Origin: Desemzia sp. RIT 804 | GTDB lineage: Bacteria; Bacillota; Bacilli; Lactobacillales; Carnobacteriaceae | Length of the DNA stretch: 64,000 nucleotides | Direction of reading: 5' to 3' | Assembly (NCBI RefSeq): GCF_016892605.1 | Contig: NZ_JAFEMV010000001.1 | Location: 558,001-622,000 of the forward strand | In this document: positions 24,311-33,141 of the stretch, piece after piece | How positions within the stretch are numbered: the first letter of the stretch is position 1 | Layout of the letters: the number at the start of each line of letters is the position of its first letter | The notes under the pieces: generated by a model | Databases searched by the model: none | The model's input: the letters and a program-made list of their open reading frames with translations, nothing else | What the model was told of the DNA's origin: nothing | Position numbers and translations under genes: made by a program

Positions 24311-25117
24311 TTAACTAAACAACATCTCATTAGATAATTGATCGCCAGCCGTAGCTTTTTGAAATAGTGACATCACATCGGGAACGGTCAATCTTGATTT
24401 TTCTTCTCCAGACACATCCACGACAATTTTCCCTCTATTCATCATGATCATTCGATTACCATATGTTAACGCATCTTGCATATTGTGTGTGATCATTAAA
24501 GTAGATAAATGATCTTTTTCGACCAGTTGTTGTGTCAAACGCAACACGGTTTCTGCTGTTTTAGGGTCTAAAGCTGCAGTGTGCTCATCAAGCAGAAGCA
24601 ATTCTGGTCGTTTCATAGTCGCCATCAATAATGTGATCGATTGTCTTTGACCACCAGATAATAAGCCCATTTCAGTATTCAAGCGGTTTTCCAGGCCTAG
24701 GTTCAAGGGCTCTAATAATGACTTAAAGTGAGCTTGTTCTTTCGTATTTGTACCTAATTTGAAGGTTCTTTTTTGACCTCTGCGTAAAGCTATAGCCAGA
24801 TTTTCTCCGACTGTCATTCGTGGTGCCGTTCCCATTAAAGGATCTTGGAAGACTCGACCCACTCTTCCAGCCCGGCGTTCTTCTTTTATTTTGGTTACAT
24901 CATCTTCATTGATTTTAATGCGTCCACTATCCACTAGTACATTACCAGCTATACTATTGAGCAAGGTTGATTTCCCTGAGCCATTTCCTCCAATGATAGT
25001 GATAAAATCGCCATTGTTTACTTCTAAAGAAAGATCTCTTAAGACTGGATTTTCGTTTGCAGTACCTCGTTGAAAAGTCTTGGAGATACGTTGTAAAGAC
25101 AATACAGATACAGCCAT
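24311..25117 (-). CDS. ABC transporter ATP-binding protein (TrpZ-type)
   Basis: 268 residues with a full ABC ATPase set: Walker A GGNGSGKSTL (about 42-51), Q loop FQDPLMG, signature LSGGQRQ (about 148-154), Walker B LLLLDEHTAALD and the switch His in MITHNMQ. It energises import of the amino acid captured by the substrate-binding protein. Its ATG overlaps the end of the permease gene by one base, so the three genes form one operon whose leader carries a Trp attenuator. Confidence 0.92.
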   Translation of the reverse strand: MAVSVLSLQRISKTFQRGTANENPVLRDLSLEVNNGDFITIIGGNGSGKSTLLNSIAGNVLVDSGRIKINEDDVTKIKEERRAGRVGRVFQDPLMGTAPRMTVGENLAIALRRGQKRTFKLGTNTKEQAHFKSLLEPLNLGLENRLNTEMGLLSGGQRQSITLLMATMKRPELLLLDEHTAALDPKTAETVLRLTQQLVEKDHLSTLMITHNMQDALTYGNRMIMMNRGKIVVDVSGEEKSRLTVPDVMSLFQKATAGDQLSNEMLFS

Positions 25118-26010
25118 TAGTCCATTCGCTCCTTTCTAGTGAAAAAGTTTAATTGTAAAGCATTTCTTAGGCTTGGTAAAGCTAGACAGATCGCTAATAA
25201 AATAGCTGATATCAGTTTTAAATCATTGGGATTTAAACCAAGCAGGATCACTAAAAGAATGATCAGTCGGTAGATAATCGCTCCTAAAATAACACAAATC
25301 AAACGATTGACGAACGATAAGTTGCCAAATACGACCTCACCTATAATAACTGCAGCTAATCCAATTACAATGACACCAATCCCCATACTGATATCCGCAT
25401 AGCCATTGTCTTGCGCAACGAGTCCGCCTGACATCGCTATAATTCCATTTGACAGCATTAGACCTAAAATTTTTGTACGGTTTGTAGTGATTCCCATTGC
25501 ACGTGCCATTTTCTCATTGTCTCCTGTCGCGATAACAGCTTGACCCAGTTCTGTTTTAAAGAAAAGAGCTAACAATAAAATAACAACAGTAACAATAATC
25601 AACCCTAGGAAAATCGAATCAAATTGACTCGGCAATTCAAATGACCGGAAAATATCAGTTACTCGTGATTCTCCCAGTAAGCTTAAATTGGCACGATTCA
25701 TAATACGTAAATTAATCGAGTACAACCCTGTCATAGTTAGAATTCCAGCCAATAGACCTGGAACTTTTCCTTTTGTGATCAAAATTCCGGTAATGGCTCC
25801 TGCCAACATACCTGACACAAAACTGACAGCTGTCGCTAAAAAAGGATCCATGCCGTTAATGATCAATTGTGTGGTTACAGCTGCTCCCAGTGGAAAAGAG
25901 CCCTCCGCCGTCATATCCGGCAAATTTAATATCCGGTAAGTGATAAAAATTCCTAAAGCCATGGTTCCCCATAAAAGTCCTTGTGATGTAGCAGTGACGA
26001 TTAAATCCAT
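25117..26010 (-). CDS. ABC transporter permease (TrpY-type)
   Basis: 297 residues, about eight to nine hydrophobic segments, in the branched-chain amino-acid-type permease family used by TrpXYZ systems. Signatures: FITYRILNLPDMTAEGSFPLGAA near the N terminus, TKGKVPGLLAGILTMTGLYSIN, and the ATPase-coupling loop GDNEKMARAMGITTNR. It lies between the substrate-binding and ATPase genes (21-base gap upstream, one-base overlap downstream). Confidence 0.9.
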   Translation of the reverse strand: MDLIVTATSQGLLWGTMALGIFITYRILNLPDMTAEGSFPLGAAVTTQLIINGMDPFLATAVSFVSGMLAGAITGILITKGKVPGLLAGILTMTGLYSINLRIMNRANLSLLGESRVTDIFRSFELPSQFDSIFLGLIIVTVVILLLALFFKTELGQAVIATGDNEKMARAMGITTNRTKILGLMLSNGIIAMSGGLVAQDNGYADISMGIGVIVIGLAAVIIGEVVFGNLSFVNRLICVILGAIIYRLIILLVILLGLNPNDLKLISAILLAICLALPSLRNALQLNFFTRKERMD

Positions 26011-26031
26011 TTTTATTCTCCCTCATTTCTC

Positions 26032-27024
26032 CTATTGATCAACGATAGTTGCTTGTTCCATAATTTGTTGAGGTAAGGTAATACCCAACTCTTGTGCTTT
26101 CTCTGGATTAACAAAAATTTCGCCTTGTTCCAAATACTGGATAGGTGTCGTTGCTGGATCTATTTTTCCATCTAAGACAGCTGCCGTCATCTCTCCAGTC
26201 AATTTACCTAATTCATATTGATTCAATCCTACTGTTGCCAAACCGCCTTGTTCTACCATAGTGTCCACTGCAGGGAAAATAGGTATTCCTGCAGCATCTG
26301 TCGCTTCAACTAACGTATTCATAGCACTAGCAATAGTGTTATCCGTTGGTATCCAGATAGCATCTACTTGTGATGCTAATGCTGAACCGATCTGAGCTAC
26401 ATCGTTAGTAGATGAAACAGTCATAGTTGTTGTTTCAAAGCCCATTTCTTTAGCGATCTCCGCTGCTTTTTCACCTTGAACGATCGAGTTGTCTTCACTA
26501 GAAGAATAAAGAATCCCAATATTATTTGCAGTAGGTAAAATTTCTTGGATCAATGCGAATTGCTCTTGAATCGGTGTTTCATCGCTCACCCCTGTAATAT
26601 TTCCGCCAGGTTCTTCATTACTTGCGACTAAATTAGATGTTTCTGGGTCTGTTACTGCTCCTAAAATGATCGGAATCTGAGAAGAAGCGTTTGCTAAAGA
26701 TTGTGCAGCTGGAGTAGCAATTCCTACCATCACATCTGCATCTCTACTGACAAAACGAGTACTCATTGAATTGAGATTACTTTGATCCCCTTGAGCATTT
26801 TGAAAATCTAAGATCATGGTTTCTCCGTCTATATAGCCTGCTTCATTCAACGCGTCTACAATGCCTTCATAGATCAAATCTAAGGCTGGATGACTTGTTA
26901 ATTGTAAAACACCTACAACCGGTAAATCATTTTCGGATGGTTGAGTCGTGGTATCGGCATCCGAGAAAAAAGCATAAGCGAGTATAATTGTTAAAATAGC
27001 GATAAAACCAAACATTTTTTTCAT
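26032..27024 (-). CDS. ABC transporter substrate-binding protein (TrpX-type)
   Basis: 330 residues, PF04392-type two-lobed binding protein: VVGVLQLTSHPALDLIYEGI at the start of lobe one, VGIATPAAQSLA, ILGAVTDPETSNLVASNE and GNITGVSDETPI. The N terminus has one hydrophobic segment but no lipobox cysteine, so it is probably anchored by an uncleaved helix rather than by lipid. Tryptophan as the ligand is inferred from the family and from the Trp codon in the leader peptide upstream. SD AGGAGGAAT precedes the ATG. Confidence 0.88.
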   Translation of the reverse strand: MKKMFGFIAILTIILAYAFFSDADTTTQPSENDLPVVGVLQLTSHPALDLIYEGIVDALNEAGYIDGETMILDFQNAQGDQSNLNSMSTRFVSRDADVMVGIATPAAQSLANASSQIPIILGAVTDPETSNLVASNEEPGGNITGVSDETPIQEQFALIQEILPTANNIGILYSSSEDNSIVQGEKAAEIAKEMGFETTTMTVSSTNDVAQIGSALASQVDAIWIPTDNTIASAMNTLVEATDAAGIPIFPAVDTMVEQGGLATVGLNQYELGKLTGEMTAAVLDGKIDPATTPIQYLEQGEIFVNPEKAQELGITLPQQIMEQATIVDQ

Positions 27025-27063
27025 ATTCCTATTCCTCCTAAAAGTATCTAAGATTTATTTTTT

Positions 27064-27102
27064 CTACTTGTTACGCCATCGCTTGGTGACTTTTTTCTTC
27101 AT
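27064..27102 (-). CDS. 12-residue basic peptide between terminator and trpX
   Basis: Reading MKKKVTKRWRNK, one Trp codon, preceded by AAAAAAGGAGAG 6 bases before the ATG. It lies after the second terminator hairpin and 40 bases before trpX. It may be a second leader peptide or may couple translation into trpX. No stem follows it, so an attenuation role is uncertain. Confidence 0.5.
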   Translation of the reverse strand: MKKKVTKRWRNK

Positions 27103-27122
27103 TGGTTTCTCTCCTTTTTTAT

Positions 27123-27167
27123 AAAAAAAAGGAACAGTTTTCCGCGTAGACGCGGTAACTGTTCCTT
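27123..27167 (-). terminator. Second leader hairpin, full terminator
   Basis: AAGGAACAGTT plus CCGCG pair with CGCGG plus AACTGTTCCTT (one asymmetric internal loop); the minus-strand tail is eight T. It lies between the attenuator hairpin and trpX. Confidence 0.85.
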
Positions 27168-27168
27168 G

Positions 27169-27219
27169 ATAAACAAAGACCGCATAGAATAAGTATTACT
27201 CTATGCGGTCTTTGTTTAT
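27169..27219 (-). terminator. First leader hairpin, 20-bp perfect stem
   Basis: 27169-27188 and 27200-27219 are exact complements (ends ATAAACAAAGACC and GGTCTTTGTTTAT) with an 11-base loop. The tail after the stem is short, so it may be a weaker or conditional terminator preceding the stronger one. Confidence 0.75.
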
Positions 27220-27236
27220 AAACTCAAATAAACCAA

Positions 27237-27295
27237 CATAGATACAAGTTCAGTTTCCTGAAGGTTGCATCTATGAAATTCTTCATAAACCAACC
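27237..27295 (-). promoter_or_regulatory. Mutually exclusive RNA pairings of the trp leader
   Basis: Three segments: A at 27281-27295, B at 27263-27277, C at 27237-27248. On the minus strand B pairs with A (GGTTG with CAACC, TATGAA with TTCATA) or with C (CATAGATGCAA with TTGTATCTATG, one G-U). A starts at the leader-peptide stop codon, so a ribosome paused near the Trp codon would free B to pair with C. Confidence 0.6.
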
Positions 27296-27363
27296 TATCT
27301 ATTATGGCTTTGCCAATTCATATGTAATTGTAACTGTTTGATAGAATAGTATTGGCTCATCAT
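27295..27363 (-). CDS. 22-residue leader peptide with a single Trp codon
   Basis: Encodes MMSQYYSIKQLQL, then HMNWQSHNR and stop. AAAAGGAG lies just before the ATG pair. The Trp codon is at 27313-27315, six codons before the stop, and the stop overlaps the first pairing segment. Placement 30 bases after a consensus promoter and ahead of two hairpins fits a ribosome-sensing attenuator for the trpXYZ-type operon. Confidence 0.7.
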   Translation of the reverse strand: MMSQYYSIKQLQLHMNWQSHNR

Positions 27364-27396
27364 GAAGCTCCTTTTCGTATAAAAGATATTAAATCA

Positions 27397-27425
27397 ATAG
27401 TACGCTTTCAGTTAAAAACTGTCAA
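27397..27425 (-). promoter_or_regulatory. Promoter of the trp-type ABC operon
   Basis: Minus-strand TTGACA (27420-27425), 17-base spacer, TACTAT (27397-27402). This gives a leader RNA of about 370 bases before trpX. Confidence 0.8.
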
Positions 27426-27460
27426 GTTTAAACTAAAAATTCCACTGTTTTCTTGTTTAT

Positions 27461-27521
27461 AGAGTTTACTTTTTTCTTTCTATCGGTACAGAGTACTCAA
27501 CTAAAAGAAAAAAGTAAATTC
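27461..27521 (-). terminator. Terminator of the carbonic anhydrase gene
   Basis: AGAGTTTACTTTTTTCTTT and AAAGAAAAAAGTAAATTCT pair with one mismatch. T-rich on the minus strand within the second arm. Confidence 0.6.
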
Positions 27522-27555
27522 TGCAAAACTCTAAACGATTTTCTCCCTACTCTTG

Positions 27556-28260
27556 TTATTCATACAAGGTAATCTCGCGATCATGAGCAGCTTGTAGAGG
27601 ACGGTTTGTTTTTCCAATAACCATTTTGAAAGCTTCTATAAACTCTATTGGTAATAAAATAGCATTCTTCATAACGATCCATTGCACTGGACCAATCGTA
27701 GGTGGCGTAGTCAACGAGCCTGAATAATGAAAGAAAGATCTATTTTCTGGTCTTAAACGCTCCAAATCCAATTCTAAAATATGATGCTGTTTTAATTCTT
27801 CTTTGGCCAACAATTCCTGGTAACCGTTCAATAAATAATCTTGGATTTCTCCATTTCTGGCTTGTCCCATCACACCGACCACCAACACTTCATTATCAGC
27901 TGAACGATGGACAAAATGAATTTCCAAATCAAATGAATTCCCATCAATCACATGTTCACTTGGCAAATGAGCATGGATATCTTCTAGCATATATTGTTTT
28001 TGTTGAAACGTAACACTTGCTGGCTCTTGGTTCACTTCTGGAGATAAATGAATCGTATGGTTGAAAAAATCTGTTTCAAATCTCATTACATCATTCCCCA
28101 TAAAAATCAACTCTTCGTCATATGCAGCTTTCTTTTGTGCAGCTGTTTCCATCAACAGTATTGGCGATTGCCATTTCGTTTCTGTTTCAGCTTTTTGAAA
28201 ATCAGGGCATAAACTGCTCCAACATTCTGGACCTGTTTTGCCACTATAACTCCATTTCAT
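27556..28260 (-). CDS. Alpha-class carbonic anhydrase
   Basis: 234 residues from the ATG at 28260 (AGAAGAGGTG lies just upstream; a longer frame to 28305 lacks support). Alpha-CA landmarks: WSYSGKTGPECW at the start, QSPILL, zinc ligands in DIHAHLPSEH (His96, His98) and EIHFVH (His115), and SGSLTTPPTIGPVQWIVM near the C terminus. It interconverts CO2 and bicarbonate. No signal peptide is visible, although many bacterial alpha-CAs are exported, so this one is predicted cytoplasmic. Divergent from rqcH. Confidence 0.92.
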   Translation of the reverse strand: MKWSYSGKTGPECWSSLCPDFQKAETETKWQSPILLMETAAQKKAAYDEELIFMGNDVMRFETDFFNHTIHLSPEVNQEPASVTFQQKQYMLEDIHAHLPSEHVIDGNSFDLEIHFVHRSADNEVLVVGVMGQARNGEIQDYLLNGYQELLAKEELKQHHILELDLERLRPENRSFFHYSGSLTTPPTIGPVQWIVMKNAILLPIEFIEAFKMVIGKTNRPLQAAHDREITLYE

Positions 28261-28463
28261 GTTTAACACCTCTTCTATATTTACAACAGGGTCAATTTTA
28301 CACAATAACTAACAAACATTTCAAGTAATCTACTTAAATTGTCTTAAAAAGACAAAACCGCTCCTCTACTTTTGTTAGATAAAAAATGTTATAATGACCA
28401 ATAGACAACTATTATACTTATGAATATAAGTACATGAATAGCAATGAAAGAAGGGATACACAT

Positions 28464-30164
28464 ATGTCATTTGATGGTGTCTTTACCCATGCAATGGTCA
28501 ATGAATTAACGGAACTTCTTGCCAATGGCAGAGTTTCCAAAATACATCAGCCTTATCAAAATGAAATCATTCTTGTTATGAGAGCAAACGGAAAGAATCA
28601 AAAAGTATTGCTTTCTGCTCATCCGAGTTACGCGCGTATCCAATTAACAGAGATACCGTATGAAAATCCTGATACTCCTCCACAATTCTGTATGATGATG
28701 CGCAAGCATTTAGAAGGAGCTATACTCGAAAATATTGAACAAGTTGAAAATGATCGGATCATTCGATTCCTTTTTAAAAGCCGAGACGAAATCGGTGATG
28801 TCCAAAACGTTATGCTCGTTGTGGAACTGATGGGTCGTCATAGCAATATTTTCTTGATCGAGCAAGATACTTTGCGTATCTTAGATAGCATTAAACACAT
28901 ACCCAGCAGTCAAAATTCTTATCGTCTCATTATGCCAGGAGCAACGTATAAATCACCTCCTCATCAAGACAAATTAAATCCTTTTACGGTGTCAAAAGAT
29001 ACGTTGACGGAAATCATCCAAGCTGAAAGCGAACTTCCTTTAGGAAAACAACTGCAAGCTCATTTCCAAGGATTAGGCTCTGATACAGTAAAAGAATTGA
29101 TACAACTTTCTGAAGAAGACGCTACTCGATTGCCAAGTATTTTTCAGGACTTTTTCACTCGTATCGAAAAGAAAGAGATCCAGCCGACAAAAACTCAATT
29201 AAACAATAAAGAGTTATTTACGCCGCTTCCGTATACTTCACTTGAAGGTACACAAACCACATACGCTGCATTAAGTCAGTTGTTGGATGATATTTACCGC
29301 AATAAAGCTGAAAAAGACCGTGTAAAGCAGCAAGCAGCTAACTTGTTCCATGTCTTACAGACCGAATTAGCGCGGAACAAGAAAAAATTAACTAAATTGC
29401 AACGTACATTGGATGAAACAGAGCATGCGGATGACTATCGTGTAAAAGGCGAGATCCTAACAGCTTATTTGCATGAACTGACTAAAGGACAAGAGTCTGC
29501 TGAACTGCAGAATTTCTATGATGACAACAACCTTATTACGATTTCATTGGATCCAAGAAAAACTCCGTCTCAAAATGCTCAAAAATACTTTTCTAAATAC
29601 CAGAAATTAAAAAATGCTGTTATTTACGTCAACGAGCAAATGAAACAAACTCGTGAAGAAATCGATTATTTAGACTCTATTATGACTCAATTGGAACTAG
29701 CGACTCCTAAAGATGTCGCTGAGATCAAAGAAGAATTGATTCAAGAAGGCTATTTAAAGAAAAAATCGAAAAAGAAACAGAAAAAACAAAAAGCTAGTAA
29801 ACCAGATCAATACCAATCTTCTGACGGTACGACGATATTAGTTGGAAAAAATAATCTCCAAAACGATCAATTAACTTTAAAGACAGCCCGTAAATCCGAG
29901 ATATGGCTGCACACTAAAGATATTCCGGGTTCACATGTGATTATCCAAGACAGCGAACCTTCTGAAACAACACTATTGGAAGCTGCCAATCTTGCTGCTT
30001 ATTTTTCTAAATCTAGATTATCGGCTTCTGTTCCTGTAGATTATGTAGAAGTTAAAAAAATCCGCAAACCAAATGGAGCCAAACCTGGTTTTGTGATTTA
30101 TGAAGGTCAGCAAACAGTATTTGTCACACCAGACGAAGAGTTGGTTAACCAATTGAAAATGTAA
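28464..30164 (+). CDS. rqcH: RqcH (NFACT protein, ribosome-associated quality control; also called FbpA)
   Basis: 566 residues. NFACT-N domain about 1-220 (MSFDGVFTHAMVNEL, FCMMMRKHLEGA, ELMGRHSNIFLI), a coiled coil about 280-430, and NFACT-R about 440-540 with IWLHTKDIPGSHVII. RqcH binds the 50S subunit with an obstructed peptidyl-tRNA and adds alanine tails that mark the nascent chain for degradation. The start is the ATG at 28464: GAAGGGA lies 8 bases before it, and homologues begin the same way. A promoter -10 TATAAT lies at about 28391. Confidence 0.93.
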   Translation: MSFDGVFTHAMVNELTELLANGRVSKIHQPYQNEIILVMRANGKNQKVLLSAHPSYARIQLTEIPYENPDTPPQFCMMMRKHLEGAILENIEQVENDRIIRFLFKSRDEIGDVQNVMLVVELMGRHSNIFLIEQDTLRILDSIKHIPSSQNSYRLIMPGATYKSPPHQDKLNPFTVSKDTLTEIIQAESELPLGKQLQAHFQGLGSDTVKELIQLSEEDATRLPSIFQDFFTRIEKKEIQPTKTQLNNKELFTPLPYTSLEGTQTTYAALSQLLDDIYRNKAEKDRVKQQAANLFHVLQTELARNKKKLTKLQRTLDETEHADDYRVKGEILTAYLHELTKGQESAELQNFYDDNNLITISLDPRKTPSQNAQKYFSKYQKLKNAVIYVNEQMKQTREEIDYLDSIMTQLELATPKDVAEIKEELIQEGYLKKKSKKKQKKQKASKPDQYQSSDGTTILVGKNNLQNDQLTLKTARKSEIWLHTKDIPGSHVIIQDSEPSETTLLEAANLAAYFSKSRLSASVPVDYVEVKKIRKPNGAKPGFVIYEGQQTVFVTPDEELVNQLKM

Positions 30165-30168
30165 CGCT

Positions 30169-30207
30169 AAAAAGCACCGCATTCCCATAAGGAGTGCGGT
30201 GCTTTTT
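30169..30207 (+). terminator. Terminator of rqcH
   Basis: AAAAGCACCGCA and TGCGGTGCTTTTT arms with TCC/GGA continuing the stem, then a T run. Confidence 0.88.
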
Positions 30208-30259
30208 GCGGAACTTCATTTTTTGTGAGGAGTTTGCTAAACGAATAAAAGCTAACCCA

Positions 30260-30829
<570 letters not shown>

Positions 30830-30855
30830 TCATCAAAAAATTCTTTAATAATTTT

Positions 30856-31767
30856 TTATTCTGAGACTTGGCGTAAACTTTCTAAAGTCTCTTCAAATAA
30901 AGTTGGTAATTCAGATTCAAATATCATCATTTCATTTGTTTTCGGATGTTTGAAACCTAATTTTTTAGCATGTAGAAATTGACCTTTTCCTGCTAATGTT
31001 TTTCTCGGACCATAAATTGGATCTCCCGCAAGTGGGTAACCAATGTATTTCATGTGGACACGAATTTGGTGCGTACGGCCAGTTTCGAGCTTTAATGAAA
31101 CCAAAGTAAAATCTTTAAAACGTTCCAAGACTTTAAAATGAGTTACAGCTGGTCTGCCGCCATCTACGATATCTTGTTTTTTACGATCAAGTTTTGAACG
31201 TCCAAGTGGAGCATCGATCGTTCCCTTTTCATGTGGGATAACACCATGGACCAATGCTACATATTCACGTATGCTGGTTTTATCTTTCAACTGAGCAGCT
31301 AGTTTTTCATGGGCTAAGTCATTTTTAGCGACCATTAATAAGCCAGATGTGTCTTTATCGATTCGGTGTACGATTCCTGGACGGATTTTACCATTGATGC
31401 CAGACAAATCATTGATGTGGTATAACAAAGCATTCACTAGTGTCCCATTAGGATGACCGGCTGAAGGATGAACGACCATTCCTTGATCTTTATTGATTAC
31501 AACTACATCTTCATCTTGATACACAATTTCTAACGGGATATTTTGTGCTACTACATCTAATTCTTGTAATTCAGGTTCTGTTATTTTTACTTCGTCCCCT
31601 GTTTGGACTTTATAGTTGGTTTTGACAGCTTCATCGTTTACTAATACATAACCGTCTTTAATCCATTGCTGCACAGCTGAACGTGTTTTGTTTGGAATCA
31701 GCTCTGCCAATACTTTATCAATTCTTCCCTTTTGTTCTTTGATCGTTACTTCGTATTCATTTGTCAT
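30856..31767 (-). CDS. RluD-type 23S rRNA pseudouridine synthase
   Basis: 303 residues. N-terminal S4 RNA-binding domain (about 12-75; RIDKVLAELIPNKTRS), catalytic pseudouridine synthase domain with HRIDKDTSGL (catalytic Asp137) and RTHQIRVHM, then YGPRK. It modifies uridines of 23S rRNA. The ATG at 31767 is chosen because AAGAAGGAG lies 9 bases upstream; an in-frame extension to 31842 overlaps lspA and lacks an SD. Lies in the conserved lspA-rluD-pyrR order. Confidence 0.93.
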   Translation of the reverse strand: MTNEYEVTIKEQKGRIDKVLAELIPNKTRSAVQQWIKDGYVLVNDEAVKTNYKVQTGDEVKITEPELQELDVVAQNIPLEIVYQDEDVVVINKDQGMVVHPSAGHPNGTLVNALLYHINDLSGINGKIRPGIVHRIDKDTSGLLMVAKNDLAHEKLAAQLKDKTSIREYVALVHGVIPHEKGTIDAPLGRSKLDRKKQDIVDGGRPAVTHFKVLERFKDFTLVSLKLETGRTHQIRVHMKYIGYPLAGDPIYGPRKTLAGKGQFLHAKKLGFKHPKTNEMMIFESELPTLFEETLESLRQVSE

Positions 31768-31783
31768 GAATTTAAACTCCTTC

Positions 31784-32257
31784 TTATTTTGCTTGTTTGA
31801 TTTTCTTTTTTTCTTTTCTTTCGTCCGCAAATACGTAAACAATCAGTAAGACGACTCCAACCGATAGCAAACTATCAGCTAGATTAAAGATGGGAAAATC
31901 AATAAACTCTAGTTTGACCATATCTACAACATATTGCACTCTCAAGCGGTCAATAAAATTCCCTATTGTACCGGCTAGAATAAAAGTTAGTGACCAAGAG
32001 AATAAACGGTCCCCTTTTCCGTATTTCTGCATATTGTAAACCAATACACCAAGTACAACTGCAGTAACGATATAAAAGAACCACATTTGCCCTTCTAAAA
32101 TACTCCAAGCTGCCCCATCATTTTGAATATACGTCCAAGATAAGAGCCCCGGTATAAATTCGATTGTTTCGTATAAGTCGATATTTGCTACAGTTAAATA
32201 TTTTGTCCATTGGTCTACTCCGACCATTATGGCTGCGATGATATAATAAATAAACAT
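31784..32257 (-). CDS. lspA: Lipoprotein signal peptidase (signal peptidase II)
   Basis: 157 residues, four transmembrane segments. Aspartyl-protease motifs are in place: NDGAAWSIL (about 46-54), GNFIDRL, VVDM with catalytic Asp112, and NLADS with catalytic Asp128. It removes signal peptides from prolipoproteins after diacylglyceryl transfer. The two lipoproteins encoded just beyond it (32493 and 33142) are likely substrates. Operon with the RluD-type gene. Confidence 0.95.
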   Translation of the reverse strand: MFIYYIIAAIMVGVDQWTKYLTVANIDLYETIEFIPGLLSWTYIQNDGAAWSILEGQMWFFYIVTAVVLGVLVYNMQKYGKGDRLFSWSLTFILAGTIGNFIDRLRVQYVVDMVKLEFIDFPIFNLADSLLSVGVVLLIVYVFADERKEKKKIKQAK

Positions 32258-32492
32258 TTCTAAACCTCACTTTATTCTCTAATCATAACACATACCTATT
32301 TTACATGATTCTGCAGTTAAGCAACAGGTTTATTTTCAAAAGACTTTTGGGTTAAATCCATTTATCTAGTGCTGAATGGTACAAATAAATAAAAAACAGG
32401 CTTTTTCATTGGGTATTGAGAACGCTTTTGTTATAATTACATTATGTTCATTTTTTCTGAACATATAGGACAAGTAAAAAGGGAGTTAAAAC

Positions 32493-33122
32493 ATGAAGAA
32501 GATAATAAGTGCCGTAAGTTTCATTGGATTAAGTACCGTTCTTACTGGTTGTGATACAGGGGTTGCACAAGCTGTAGATGTGACAACAGAAATCGAAACG
32601 ATTGAAAGTACAATTATTGAAAAATTGAATACGATTGCTTCACAAGAAGCTACTTTACAATCTGAATTTGAAACTACTTTAGCTGAAGATGAAGATCTAA
32701 GTACATTAAAAGACGGATCAGCAACAGTCTTTGAAAATATCAAAACACGCCAAACTGATTTAGACAGCTTAACAGAAGCTGCCGAAAGCCTTAAAGAACA
32801 AAGTGATCAGTTGACGGCTCTTGATAGTGAAGAATTGCCTTCAGAAGAAATCTCCACTGTCACAGACGATTTAACAACTCTAAACGGATCATTAGAACAG
32901 TTTATTGAGCAATATGGTACATCGTTAGCGGAACAAGAAACTTATTTCCAAGCTCTCGTTGAAGAAGATGCTACATATGAAACACTTCAGTCAGGGATCG
33001 AACAACTTAACGAGCAGCATACCGCTACAAATGACCTTTTCATTCAATTAGACAGCAATTTAGCTCAGTTACAAGCTTCACGGACAGAAGCCGCCGCTGC
33101 TTTAGAGTCCCTTGAAAATTAA
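32493..33122 (+). CDS. YkyA-family lipoprotein
   Basis: 209 residues. Lipoprotein signal peptide with lipobox LTGC (Cys20). The mature part is long helical and acidic, predicted coiled coil over most of its length, matching the YkyA family of putative cell-wall-binding lipoproteins. Function not established. First gene of a three-gene envelope operon with a deacetylase lipoprotein (19-base gap) and a DUF4015 protein. GGGAG lies before the ATG; a -10 TATAAT at about 32433 with a 17-base spacer from TTGGGT is the probable promoter. Confidence 0.82.
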   Translation: MKKIISAVSFIGLSTVLTGCDTGVAQAVDVTTEIETIESTIIEKLNTIASQEATLQSEFETTLAEDEDLSTLKDGSATVFENIKTRQTDLDSLTEAAESLKEQSDQLTALDSEELPSEEISTVTDDLTTLNGSLEQFIEQYGTSLAEQETYFQALVEEDATYETLQSGIEQLNEQHTATNDLFIQLDSNLAQLQASRTEAAAALESLEN

Positions 33123-33141
33123 TAAATAGGAGGATACGTTC

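Noticed and set aside
27123-27220. T-box riboswitch upstream of the trp-type ABC operon
   Set aside because: ACCGCG inside the second hairpin recalls the T-box sequence, but the TGG-ACCGCG core is incomplete, there is no Stem I with AGTA and a specifier loop, and the leader peptide offers a better explanation.
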